DNA of 64,000 bases from Paenibacillus sp. OV219 (GTDB lineage: Bacteria; Bacillota; Bacilli; Paenibacillales; Paenibacillaceae), in contig NZ_FOCJ01000013.1 of the NCBI RefSeq assembly GCF_900110075.1, positions 62,001 through 126,000 on the forward strand. The letters run 5' to 3'. The notes below the pieces were generated by a model. That model was given only the letters and a program-made list of their open reading frames with translations, had not been told where the DNA came from and did no database searches. Positions 41,878 to 49,895 of this stretch are shown here, in pieces (the stretch's first letter is position 1; each line of letters begins with the position of its first letter). The translations under genes and the position numbers were made by a program.

Positions 41878-42659
41878 AGCGGCTGTTTGCTCCTCTCCAT
41901 TTGTTCAAAGGCTTGCCATACGAGGCGGAAAAACGATTGAAATCCGTCCTGCTCACGCGCCTGAGTTGGCAGCAAATCTGCGAGGCTCGAAGGAATGTCC
42001 ACTTCCTTGTAGACGGTCCCCGGATTCGGCGCAAGAATGATGACCCTGTCGCTCATCGCAATCGCTTCCGCGATGTCGTGGGTGACAAGCAGCGATGTTT
42101 TGCGATGCTTCCTTAGTGTCTCGTAGATCAAATTCTCCAGCTGCAGCTTCGTCTGAAAATCAAGCGCTGAGAATGGTTCATCCAGGAACAGAACATCCGG
42201 CTCCGTCGCGAGCGTGCGAACGAGGGCAACCCGCTGTCGCATCCCGCCAGACAGCTCGCTCGGATAGCTGCCCGCATGGGCGCTTAAGCCCATCTCATCG
42301 AGCAGATGGAGCGCATACTCGCGCTTTAAGGGCGTCAGCTGTCTCATCAGCTCGAGCCCGATCATAATGTTCTCGCGGATTGTCCGCCATGGAAACAGAT
42401 AGTCCTGCTGCAGCATGTAGCCGACTCTCGCAGTTGGCCCGTTCACCGGTTGTCCGAACAGCCGAACGTTTCCTTCCGACGGGGCGATCAAGCCTGCGAT
42501 GATGGACAGAAGCGTCGTCTTGCCGCAGCCGCTCGGACCGACGAGCGATACGAACTCGCCAGCTTCCACGCTGAGCTGAATCTGCTTCAGTGCGAGCTTC
42601 GCGCCATGCTCATTCACATAAACATGCGATACATGATTGACTTCTACAGCACTTGTCAT
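41874..42659 (-). CDS. ABC transporter ATP-binding protein (SsuB/TauB type)
   Basis: 261 residues from ATG 42659, with AAGGAGTGA 6 bases upstream; the frame open to 42740 overlaps a hairpin and is not used. Walker A GPSGCGKTT, signature LSGGMRQR, Walker B VLFLDEPFSALD and switch LVTHDIAEA. Energises the importer with the permease at 41044. Confidence 0.9.
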   Translation of the reverse strand: MTSAVEVNHVSHVYVNEHGAKLALKQIQLSVEAGEFVSLVGPSGCGKTTLLSIIAGLIAPSEGNVRLFGQPVNGPTARVGYMLQQDYLFPWRTIRENIMIGLELMRQLTPLKREYALHLLDEMGLSAHAGSYPSELSGGMRQRVALVRTLATEPDVLFLDEPFSALDFQTKLQLENLIYETLRKHRKTSLLVTHDIAEAIAMSDRVIILAPNPGTVYKEVDIPSSLADLLPTQAREQDGFQSFFRLVWQAFEQMERSKQPL

Positions 42660-42682
42660 GCCTGTCACTCCTTCAAAATGAG

Positions 42683-42726
42683 GAAAGAAGCCGCGCTGAC
42701 AAGCAGCAGGCGGCTTTGCTTCTTTC
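42683..42726 (-). other. Intercistronic hairpin between binding protein and ATPase genes
   Basis: Arms GAAAGAAGCCGC (42683-42694) and GCGGC-TTTGC-TTCTTTC (42710-42726) pair with one bulge. On the minus-strand transcript it follows the binding-protein stop by 13 bases with no T-run, so it probably protects the upstream mRNA or reduces read-through, giving more binding protein than permease. Confidence 0.6.
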
Positions 42727-42739
42727 TCATGAAGCTGCA

Positions 42740-43744
42740 TTATTTGACGTCCTTGATCGCTTTCTCTGCATATGAATTATTGACGAGTTTGCTATAATCG
42801 ACTGGTTGTTTCAGCTCGCCGGCTTGCGTCATAATATCTTGCAGGTTCGCCCATTCCTCGCTGTCAATGATGGGATCGGTAGCGTAGGAGCCTTGATCCT
42901 TATACCGCTGAACAACGCTGCGTATAAGTTCAATGTCGGTATCTGGGAAGAATGGGGCAACGGCATCGGCAATCTCATTCACACTATGCTCTTGCACCCA
43001 CAGCTGGCCTCTGTACACGGCGTTCGTGAACTTTTGGACTGAATCAGCATTCTTCTTCATGAAGCTGCTCTTTGTCATGTAAGCCGTATAAGGTAGGTGG
43101 CCGCTCTCGGTGCCGAAGGATGCGACAACATAACCTTTGCCTTGCTGCTCTAGCATCGTAGCGGATGGCTCGAATAATTGCACGAACTGCTCATCGCCGG
43201 AGGTGAAAGCTGGAACGATATTCGCGAATTCGACGTTCTGGATAAGCTCAAGATCTTTCTGCGGATCGATGCCATGCTTCTTCAGCACGAACTCGCCTGC
43301 CATCTGCGGCATACCGCCTTTGCGCTGGCCGAGGAATTTGGACCCCTTCAGCATATCCCATGTAAAGTTGTCAATCGGTGTGCGCGAGATGAGGAACGTA
43401 CCGTCTGTTTGTGTTAGCTGAGCGAAGTTGATGACCGGGTCATCAGAGCCTTGAAGGGAAACGTAGATCGACGTCTCGGAACCGACAAGTGCGACATCGA
43501 TGTTGCCGCTGAGTAGTGCCGTCATTGTTTTGTCTCCACCTGGTGTCGTCGTGAGCTCGACATCAAGCCCTTCATCCTTAAAAAATCCATTCGTAATGGC
43601 TACATATTGCGGTGCGTAGAAGATGGAGCGAGTCACTTCGCCGATGCGAATCTTAGTCGCTTCTGTTTTCTTCCCGCTGCAGCCTGCCAGCAGTAATGTG
43701 AGCATTACTGTGATGGCAGTTAGCGCGATAAACGTTTTTTTCAA
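42740..43744 (-). CDS. NMT1/THI5-like substrate-binding lipoprotein
   Basis: About 334 residues from TTG 43744 (GGAGGG 6 bases upstream). Lipobox LLAGCSG anchors it outside the membrane. The mature domain reads IRIGEVTRSIFYAPQYVAIT, GDKTMTALLSGNIDVALVG and FLGQRKGGMPQM, the SsuA/THI5/NMT1 fold that binds small organic ligands. No TPP or other riboswitch is seen before it, so thiamine precursor is not specially supported. First gene of the importer operon. Confidence 0.88.
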   Translation of the reverse strand: MKKTFIALTAITVMLTLLLAGCSGKKTEATKIRIGEVTRSIFYAPQYVAITNGFFKDEGLDVELTTTPGGDKTMTALLSGNIDVALVGSETSIYVSLQGSDDPVINFAQLTQTDGTFLISRTPIDNFTWDMLKGSKFLGQRKGGMPQMAGEFVLKKHGIDPQKDLELIQNVEFANIVPAFTSGDEQFVQLFEPSATMLEQQGKGYVVASFGTESGHLPYTAYMTKSSFMKKNADSVQKFTNAVYRGQLWVQEHSVNEIADAVAPFFPDTDIELIRSVVQRYKDQGSYATDPIIDSEEWANLQDIMTQAGELKQPVDYSKLVNNSYAEKAIKDVK

Positions 43745-43920
43745 TCTGATCCCTCCAGGCAATATCTATCAATGTAGTTTCATGCTATGCATGCGCCTAG
43801 AAAGGGTGAAGGGTCAGTTACCATAAAGTTGGAAAATAGTGAGAATTAATGCTCGTAAGCGCAACCAAAACGGTTTATAGTAAAGGGGTACAATCCATTA
43901 TTGGCAGGAGGGAATCGAAG

Positions 43921-44754
43921 TTGAACCAATCGTGTTTGAACTACGCACTCACCGCTGAAGAACGGAAGACATTCGAAGAAACAGGTTATCTCATTGTGGA
44001 AGACGCGTTATCACCGGAACAAATCATCGAACTAACAACAGAATTTGACCGCATCTATGAGCGTAAGCTCAGCGAGGGGCATGACCCGAAGACGGCGCTA
44101 TTTTATCCAAATTTCATTCCCGATCATGAATCGTTCTTATCGCTCGTTGATTATGAGAAAGTACTGCCGAAGGTATGGGGCATTCTCGGCTGGAATATCT
44201 ATTTGTACCATGCACATATGATTTCAACACCACCATCGGGTCAGCTGAAAAATGATGGCACATTCGGTTGGCATCAAGACAGCGGCAGAGTGAACAGAGA
44301 AATCGAGAGCCATCCGCGCCCGAGGCTGTCACTCAAAGTCGCTTATTTCTTATCCGACGTCTCTGAGCCGGACCGCGGCAACTTCTGGGTCGTACCAGGA
44401 AGCCATCTGCACGATGAAATCGATATTCCTGCCCATCGCCATGGACAGCCGGAAGGAGCGATTCCGGTGTGTGTAAAGCCTGGATCAGCCGTATTCTTCG
44501 ATCGGCGGCTATGGCATGCAGGCACTCCGAACTGGTCGACAGAGCTGACCCGTAAGGTGCTGTTCTACGGTTACGGCTATCGCTGGCTTCGTACGAAGGA
44601 TGATATGACCGTCTCGCATCTGTGGGAGCAGAGCGATCCGATTCGCCGCCAGCTGCTTGGAGCCGGGGTTAATTGCAACGGCTTCTACTCGCCGTCGGAT
44701 GAGGATGTACCGCTGCGAACATGGCTGAAGGAGCATCAGCCGGAGCTTGTATAG
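43921..44754 (+). CDS. Phytanoyl-CoA dioxygenase family protein
   Basis: 277 residues from TTG 43921 (AGGAGG 8 bases upstream). Fe(II)/2OG-dependent PhyH fold: GTFGWHQDSGRVN carries H-x-D, and FFDRRLWHAGTPNWS the distal His. Upstream sequence would add about 24 poor residues. Unlike the gene at 2300 it is longer and has a tail of C-terminal helices (VPLRTWLKEHQ). Divergent from the NMT1-type importer; co-regulation, and import of its substrate, is possible. Confidence 0.87.
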   Translation: MNQSCLNYALTAEERKTFEETGYLIVEDALSPEQIIELTTEFDRIYERKLSEGHDPKTALFYPNFIPDHESFLSLVDYEKVLPKVWGILGWNIYLYHAHMISTPPSGQLKNDGTFGWHQDSGRVNREIESHPRPRLSLKVAYFLSDVSEPDRGNFWVVPGSHLHDEIDIPAHRHGQPEGAIPVCVKPGSAVFFDRRLWHAGTPNWSTELTRKVLFYGYGYRWLRTKDDMTVSHLWEQSDPIRRQLLGAGVNCNGFYSPSDEDVPLRTWLKEHQPELV

Positions 44755-44854
44755 AGCAGACACGGTCCCATGAAATTGTGGGCTCCCCGCAACTTTTTGA
44801 CCGATTGCTCGTCTTCACACCATACAAAGAAAAGTAAAGCAGTGGGGATCGGGT

Positions 44855-45223
44855 ATGAATAAATCAGTCATTGGAGCAGCTTCCATATGCTTGATGCTGC
44901 TTACGTCTTGCGGGATTGCAGCAGCGCCGCCGACTGCCACTAAGCAGGCAGAGGCTTTCAGTATAGAACAGGATCAGAGCGTCCCTTTCCAGCAGCAGGT
45001 TGTACCTATAATGGAGGAGCTCGTGGAGAAATACTACAGCGGGAACGAAGCAGAATTTAACGCACAGACTGAACTCTACTTCGATGATCAGGATGCAGCC
45101 AATATGCATCTGGTCTTTCTCGTCAAACAGAAGGAATCCAAGGTGTTTCAAGCTTTTCGCAAGGATATAGAGGCGAGGCTCGGGCTTCAGGTTATTTTCA
45201 AGTCGTATATTCCAGTTGCTTAA
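44855..45223 (+). CDS. Small lipoprotein, unknown function
   Basis: 122 residues. Signal peptide MNKSVIGAASICLMLLTSCG with lipobox LTSC, then an Ala/Thr-rich linker and about 75 residues of helical, acidic sequence (VVPIMEELVEKYYSGNEAEF). No catalytic motif. 23 bases separate its stop from the aldolase gene, so the two may be cotranscribed. Confidence 0.7.
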   Translation: MNKSVIGAASICLMLLTSCGIAAAPPTATKQAEAFSIEQDQSVPFQQQVVPIMEELVEKYYSGNEAEFNAQTELYFDDQDAANMHLVFLVKQKESKVFQAFRKDIEARLGLQVIFKSYIPVA

Positions 45224-45246
45224 AGAAAGGCTTCGGTGACTTTGCT

Positions 45247-46347
45247 ATGAACAAAAGCGAGCTTGATACGCCTTATGTGCTTATTGATCTTGATGCCGTT
45301 GATCGCAACATTGCGAGAATGCAGGATATTGCTGACCGTGCCGGGGTATCGCTTCGTCCGCACGTGAAGACGCATAAGCTTCCGGTTCTTGCTCATAAGC
45401 AAATAGAAGCTGGCGCAGTCGGCGTAACCGTTGCTAAGCTCGGTGAGGCGGAAGTGATGGCGGCAGGCGGTGTCCGCGATATTCTGATCGCGTATCCGAT
45501 TGTCGGGAAGCAGAAGCTCGATCGGCTTATTCGACTAGCTAAGCATGTCAATGTTACGGTCGCGGTGGACAGCTTTGCAGCTGCTGAAGCCATATCGGTA
45601 GCGGCGATGGAAGCGAATATGACGATCGGCGTTCTCGTCGAGTTCGACTGCGGATTTCGCCGTGTGGGGCTTGAAGCCGGCGTGCCGGTGCTGGAGCTTG
45701 CGATGCAGCTTGTTCAACTGCCTGGGATCGAGATCAAGGGCATCATGACATTCGGTGGGCAAGCGTATCAAGCAGCCGATGAAGCAGAGTTGCGCCGAAT
45801 CGGGCGGGAGGAAGGGCAGGCGGCTGCCGATACGGCAGAGCTACTGAATGATGAGGGAATTGCCGCAGATATCGTGAGCGCAGGTTCGTCACCAGGCTCG
45901 CAATATACGGCGTTTGTGCAGGGAGTGACAGAGATACGGCCGGGAACGTATATTTTCGGCGATCTCATGCAAGTGGCGCTCGGCGCTCAGTTACTGGAGG
46001 ATTGCGCATTAACCGTCAAGGTGACGGTCGTCAGCAGGCCTGCACCTGGCAGAGCGGTCATCGATGCAGGGACCAAGGTGTTCACGTCAGATGGGGCAGC
46101 TTCGCCGATCGGGACGGGTAAAGGATATGTCGTCGGCCATCCGGGCATCAAGCTGGCTTGGATGTCAGAGGAGCACGGCATGCTGGAACTAGGCGAGAAT
46201 GAGCGGTCGCTCGCAATTGGTGACACGCTCGAGATCATACCTGTTCACTGCTGCGCTGTCATGAACATGGTTGACGAAGTTGCGGCGGTTCGCGGCGAAG
46301 AGATCGAGGCGTTCTGGGAAGTGCAGGGGCGTGGGAAGTCGAGATAG
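45247..46347 (+). CDS. D-threonine aldolase-like PLP enzyme
   Basis: 366 residues of the alanine-racemase N-terminal/D-serine dehydratase-like (DSD1) family. PLP Lys is in LRPHVKTHKLPVLA; the phosphate-binding region is VSAGSSPGSQYTAF; and near the end PVHCCAVMNM gives the H-x-C metal ligands. Such enzymes cleave D-3-hydroxy amino acids (D-threonine to glycine and acetaldehyde) or dehydrate D-serine with a divalent metal. Choice between them is not certain from sequence. Ends before a strong terminator. Confidence 0.87.
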   Translation: MNKSELDTPYVLIDLDAVDRNIARMQDIADRAGVSLRPHVKTHKLPVLAHKQIEAGAVGVTVAKLGEAEVMAAGGVRDILIAYPIVGKQKLDRLIRLAKHVNVTVAVDSFAAAEAISVAAMEANMTIGVLVEFDCGFRRVGLEAGVPVLELAMQLVQLPGIEIKGIMTFGGQAYQAADEAELRRIGREEGQAAADTAELLNDEGIAADIVSAGSSPGSQYTAFVQGVTEIRPGTYIFGDLMQVALGAQLLEDCALTVKVTVVSRPAPGRAVIDAGTKVFTSDGAASPIGTGKGYVVGHPGIKLAWMSEEHGMLELGENERSLAIGDTLEIIPVHCCAVMNMVDEVAAVRGEEIEAFWEVQGRGKSR

Positions 46348-46421
46348 TATGCGTCCGTGCAAATAGAATCAGAATGAGGATCGGCGTAACGAGGTTCACT
46401 ACTTCGATTGATAGGTTTATC

Positions 46422-46451
46422 AAGCCCGCGTAAAGAACGCGGGCTTTTTTA
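46422..46451 (+). terminator. Rho-independent terminator
   Basis: AAGCCCGCG-TAAAGAA-CGCGGGCTT followed by TTTTT after the aldolase-like gene. Confidence 0.88.
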
Positions 46452-46658
46452 TGCTGCAATTAGCTGTGCATGAGCGTCTACTCTGCACGGAAAGTATTAA
46501 ATGCAGCGAATAATGGGAATAGCTGTATCAGCGATATTGTCAATAAAATGGATACGCGAATTTTGTTTATAGTACGATTGAGAGCGCGATTTTGCTCGTC
46601 ATTACCTATATATGTTTGAGCTTATTCCGGATTGTGATGCGAAAGGACGGTTTATACG
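46452..46658. other. Intergenic region before the membrane operon
   Basis: Part of a 311-base gap after the aldolase-like gene. It presumably contains the promoter of the three-gene operon at 46659 but I cannot name a sigma class; nothing else is seen. Confidence 0.35.
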
Positions 46659-47183
46659 ATGAATCCTCTTGATCAGCTGTTTCATCGCAATGTTCTGTTC
46701 CTGATCTGCTGTATTGTCGTAAGCATGATCATCGTTTGGAGGCTGCCTCGCGGCTTCCCGCGATCCATGAGCATTATTATAATGCTGTTCAGCCTGGACT
46801 TAGCCAAGGGGTTAGATAATACGATTGGTCTGGAGCCATTTATCTTCTACAATACGAATATTAACCCGAAATTTGATTTTGCAGATGCGCTGACATGGGT
46901 GCTGTACCCGATGATCGGATACTTGTTCACCTACATCTTTAACAGGTATCGGATCGAAGGGATGATGATTACGATCTACATCATTGCTTGGTCTTGCTTC
47001 GCTATTGTCTTTGAATGTGTATGTGTTTACTTTGAAGGGTTCACTTATATTGAGTGGAAGCTGTACTACTCCTTCTGCGTTTATCTCACGGTTCAAATGT
47101 TATACGTGCTGATGTTCACTACATTAAAGCGCCGATATGTGATCGACAAGCGTGAAGCAAAAAGGAGTCAGATGCAAGCATGA
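46659..47183 (+). CDS. CBO0543-like integral membrane protein
   Basis: 174 residues, five likely membrane helices. Typical of the CBO0543 family of unknown function in spore-forming Firmicutes: WRLPRGFPRSMSIIIMLFSL, LTWVLYPMIGYLFTYIFNRY and YSFCVYLTVQMLYVLMF. AAAGGACGG precedes ATG 46659. Overlaps the next gene by 4 bases (ATGA). Confidence 0.7.
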   Translation: MNPLDQLFHRNVLFLICCIVVSMIIVWRLPRGFPRSMSIIIMLFSLDLAKGLDNTIGLEPFIFYNTNINPKFDFADALTWVLYPMIGYLFTYIFNRYRIEGMMITIYIIAWSCFAIVFECVCVYFEGFTYIEWKLYYSFCVYLTVQMLYVLMFTTLKRRYVIDKREAKRSQMQA

Positions 47184-47971
47184 GCTACCAATTCTTATCC
47201 GGACCGCCCCGCAGGCAGCAAGCGCTGCTTAGCATCGACGGGTTAACCTTTCTGCGTTGGCAGGATCCGCGGATTATCTTATGGTGGTCGATCTCTTTTC
47301 CGGGCTTCGGTCACTTCCTGCTCCATCGGTTTGTGCGCGGCTTCATCTTCTCAACATGGGAGGTTGGCATGAATTCGGCCGCACACATTAATGAAGCGAT
47401 CGCTTATTCATTCTCCGGAAGGTTCGAGCTTGCAATCTCGGTATTGGAGAAAAAATGGGTTATTGCTTACGCCATCGTATATCTATTCGCGATTTGGGAT
47501 AGCTACGTGAAGTCAGTGGATGCCAACAAACAGTACCATCTTGCCAAGCTGGAAGGCGTCCAGTTCCAGTCCAATGTGATGAAGCCTTGGTGTATTACGT
47601 CTATTGGACAGAAAAGACCGGTTGCAGCCATGGTCTGCTCGATGTTCTTCCCGGGACTTGGTCAGTTGTACAACAATCGGATCAGCCTCGGGTTCTACGG
47701 AGTTTTCTGGTGGTTCATTTACTTGACCTTATCCCATTCACACGAAGCACTCCTTCTTCTGTTGCTGGGACGGCTATCGGAGGCGAACGCAATCATAGAT
47801 CCTCAATGGCTTCTATTCATGCCATCCGTTCTTGGCGGCGCAATGTACGATGCGTATATGACGGCTAGGGATCATAACCGGTTATTCCGCCTTGAACAGA
47901 AGACGTACCTGGAGAAGCGGTATCCGCAGTTTCCGTTGCGATTATTCGAAGGGGAGAGGGAGCCTTGCTGA
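47180..47971 (+). CDS. Membrane protein with two FPGxG repeats
   Basis: 263 residues. The motif F-P-G-x-G-x4 followed by R-x3-G-F appears twice, at SFPGFGHFLLHRFVRGFIF (about residues 45-63) and FFPGLGQLYNNRISLGFYG (about 155-173), so the protein seems to be an internal duplication of a TM2/DUF5683-like module. Each copy is followed by a Trp-containing hydrophobic segment and a Y-D/W-D-x-Y-x-K segment. Four to six membrane helices in all. Coupled to both neighbours. Confidence 0.68.
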   Translation: MSYQFLSGPPRRQQALLSIDGLTFLRWQDPRIILWWSISFPGFGHFLLHRFVRGFIFSTWEVGMNSAAHINEAIAYSFSGRFELAISVLEKKWVIAYAIVYLFAIWDSYVKSVDANKQYHLAKLEGVQFQSNVMKPWCITSIGQKRPVAAMVCSMFFPGLGQLYNNRISLGFYGVFWWFIYLTLSHSHEALLLLLLGRLSEANAIIDPQWLLFMPSVLGGAMYDAYMTARDHNRLFRLEQKTYLEKRYPQFPLRLFEGEREPC

Positions 47972-48426
47972 TCATCAGTACGTTTGAACACAGCATCGAG
48001 GTTGAGCAAGCGCTTGCCGTACTGGAGTCAATCGGGGTGCACCGCGAGAAAATAATGACAGTCATAATGGACAATCACGATGAACGAATCGATAAGAATG
48101 CGACCAACCATCCGAACAAAACGACTTTGGCCTTCGAGGTGGGAATGGCATGCAGTACCGCGCTATCCGTCATCGGGATTAGTGCTGGTTTTGTTTTGGA
48201 ATGGGGACCGATTATATGGGGAATTTTGTCTGCTGCATTCGGATTCCTTATTGGTTATGTAGGAACTCGAATTCTTCAGAAGAAGTATTTCAGGCAAGTG
48301 CTGCGGATGAAGGAAAGGCTTCCGGAGCTTGCGGTTCTAATAGATTGCCAGGAGAGCCACTTCCATGATGTGCAGCGTATTCTGTGGGAGTATCGGGCCT
48401 TATCAGTCGGGACTATTAAGCAGTAA
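47965..48426 (+). CDS. Membrane protein with stress-protein-like fold
   Basis: 153 residues from TTG 47965, overlapping the previous stop by 7 bases, with GGGGAGAGGGAG upstream. The N-terminal LLIISTFEHSIEVEQALAVLESIGVHREKI looks like a ferredoxin-like module of the general-stress-protein 17M type; two membrane helices (VGMACSTALSVIGISAGFVL, PIIWGILSAAFGFLIGYVG) follow, then a basic tail. Third gene of the operon; functions of all three are unknown. Confidence 0.68.
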   Translation: MLIISTFEHSIEVEQALAVLESIGVHREKIMTVIMDNHDERIDKNATNHPNKTTLAFEVGMACSTALSVIGISAGFVLEWGPIIWGILSAAFGFLIGYVGTRILQKKYFRQVLRMKERLPELAVLIDCQESHFHDVQRILWEYRALSVGTIKQ

Positions 48427-48493
48427 TAAACTTCAATTCATTGCATCTAGATGGAGCCCACGTTAAGATTCTAGTAAATACAACTTACTAGGA

Positions 48494-49029
48494 GTGTCAC
48501 TCCTGACGATTAGCGTTCCTTTGCCTTGGAGAGAAGTTCTTATAGACGAGGCCACTCACACCATTACCGGTGATGTCCGAATTATTGAAGCATTCCCGAT
48601 TCCGCAGCTGCAAACGGAGCGTAGAGTCTGGATTTATTTGCCGGGGAGCTACAACAAAGGGGATCGCAGCTACCCGGTCCTCTATATGCAAGATGGACAG
48701 AATGTATTTAATCAAGCGACGTCCTGGGGAACGGAGTGGGGCGTCGACGAGACGTTGGAGCAGATGGCGCTGGAGGATCCGGCGCTCGAGGCTATCGTGG
48801 TCGCTATTGATAATGGCGGTAACGAGCGCAACAATGAATATAACTTCACGATTAATGCGGATTATGGCTTCGGGGGCAAAGGAGAGGGATACTGGCCCAC
48901 CAGACGATAATAGCAGCAGGGGTCCCCGAGAGCCAAGTTCGATTCGATTTCGTTCCCGGCGGAACGCACCACGAATCCACTTGGAGCAAGCTCTTTCCTG
49001 AGGTACATCGGTGGCTGCTTCAGCCATAA
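48494..49029 (+). pseudogene. Putative esterase (D-family) remnant with internal deletion
   Basis: The 5' part encodes VPLPWREVLIDEATHTITGD, then RRVWIYLPGSYNKGDRSYPVLYMQDGQNVFN and WGVDETLEQ, the N-terminal half of an esterase_D (Fes-like) hydrolase. It stops at 48910. The 3' part, in another frame, gives AAGVPESQVRFDFVPGGTHHESTWSKLFPEVHRWLLQP ending at TAA 49029, the family's C-terminus with its catalytic His. The nucleophile block (G-x-S-x-G) and about 100 residues between are missing, with the joint near 48895-48912. The start is also weak: GTG overlaps AGGAG; CTG 48503 is better spaced. Confidence 0.8.
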
Positions 49030-49057
49030 ATCCGATTGCATCTTCTCATAGGCAACA

Positions 49058-49088
49058 AGAAGGCACTCCACTCGCGGAGTGCCTTTTC
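49058..49088. terminator. Bidirectional terminator
   Basis: AAGGCACTCC-ACTCGC-GGAGTGCCTT with T-rich ends on both sides, between the esterase remnant (plus) and the small membrane gene (minus). Confidence 0.8.
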
Positions 49089-49099
49089 ACATGTTGTGA

Positions 49100-49270
49100 C
49101 TACTTCAACATCTTCTGCAGAAAAGCGATTGGCGTGGAAGAAGGATCCAGTTCAGACAGGCCATACAAGTCACTCCAGCTGTAGATGATCAGAAATGGCA
49201 ATAGACCGATGGCAACGACAGCAATAACGAAACCGAGCAACAGCAACCGGACTGCTTTTCCCGCGTTCAT
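49100..49270 (-). CDS. Small single-pass membrane protein
   Basis: 56 residues, below the usual ORF-size cut. ATG 49270 has GGAGGAGAT 5-8 bases upstream. MNAGKAVRLLLLGFVIAVVA begins a helix to about residue 30, followed by a short outside segment SWSDLYGLSELDPSSTPIAF and an amphipathic end. Good ribosome site, membrane helix and a terminator right after it support a real gene. No family recognised. Confidence 0.68.
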   Translation of the reverse strand: MNAGKAVRLLLLGFVIAVVAIGLLPFLIIYSWSDLYGLSELDPSSTPIAFLQKMLK

Positions 49271-49361
49271 GCTTCTCATCTCCTCCGAACACTAGTCAAA
49301 TGCCGCATCCATTATTACTCTATGCAGGTTGAGTGCGAAACTGGTAATAAATTAGCAAAAA

Positions 49362-49379
49362 ACTTACGTTAACGTGAGT
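49362..49379 (+). promoter_or_regulatory. Candidate MerR operator
   Basis: ACTTACGTTAACGTGAGT is a near-perfect inverted repeat (ACTTACGT/ACGTGAGT) 54 bases before the MerR start. A TATGAT at 49389-49394 with TTACGT 18 bases earlier would place it across the -35 and spacer, the usual MerR-family layout. Confidence 0.55.
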
Positions 49380-49432
49380 AATTTTTGTTATGATAAAGAA
49401 TATGACTAGTGGAAAGGAGAATTGAGGGACGG

Positions 49433-49870
49433 ATGATGAATGAGTCGCACAAATATACGATGGAAGAAGTGACCGAGCGTCTGGGCATTACGGCGCGAAC
49501 GCTTCATTATTACGAAGAGATCGGCCTACTACCTGCCGTGACCCGGTCCGAAGGGCGTCACCGCTTATTCGATGAGGCGATGCTGCAGCGGATTGAGCAT
49601 ATTTTGAAGCTGAAGCAGGTGCTTGGGGCGTCATTGGTTGAAATCCGTGAGATTATGCAAGCAGAGGAAGAGCTAGACCGAATTCGGGCGACGTACTACA
49701 GTAATGGGGCGTCGGATGACGAGAAGGACCGGCTGCTTGACGAAGCAGCGCTGAGACTGCAGGAGATTATTACGCACATTGACGAGAAGCTCGAGAAGCT
49801 TCAGACACTCAGGCAAGGCTTCAGTGACCGGCTTGAACGAGCTACCAGGTTAAAGCAGCGATCTGAGTAA
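49433..49870 (+). CDS. MerR family transcriptional regulator
   Basis: About 145 residues from ATG 49433 (or 49436; GAGGG upstream). N-terminal winged helix YTMEEVTERLGITARTLHYYEEIGLLPAVTR, then R-S-E-G-R-H-R-L-F and a coiled-coil EIITHIDEKLEKLQTLRQGF for dimerisation. No Cys ligands, so it is a drug- or redox-sensing type rather than a metal sensor. The following MFS exporter, 25 bases on, is the likely target. Confidence 0.9.
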   Translation: MMNESHKYTMEEVTERLGITARTLHYYEEIGLLPAVTRSEGRHRLFDEAMLQRIEHILKLKQVLGASLVEIREIMQAEEELDRIRATYYSNGASDDEKDRLLDEAALRLQEIITHIDEKLEKLQTLRQGFSDRLERATRLKQRSE

Positions 49871-49895
49871 GCAAGCAGGAAGAGGGAGAGTACGA

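Noticed and set aside
43745-43920. TPP riboswitch before the NMT1/THI5-like importer
   Set aside because: The conserved CTGAGA and ACCTGA elements and their pairing are absent on either strand.
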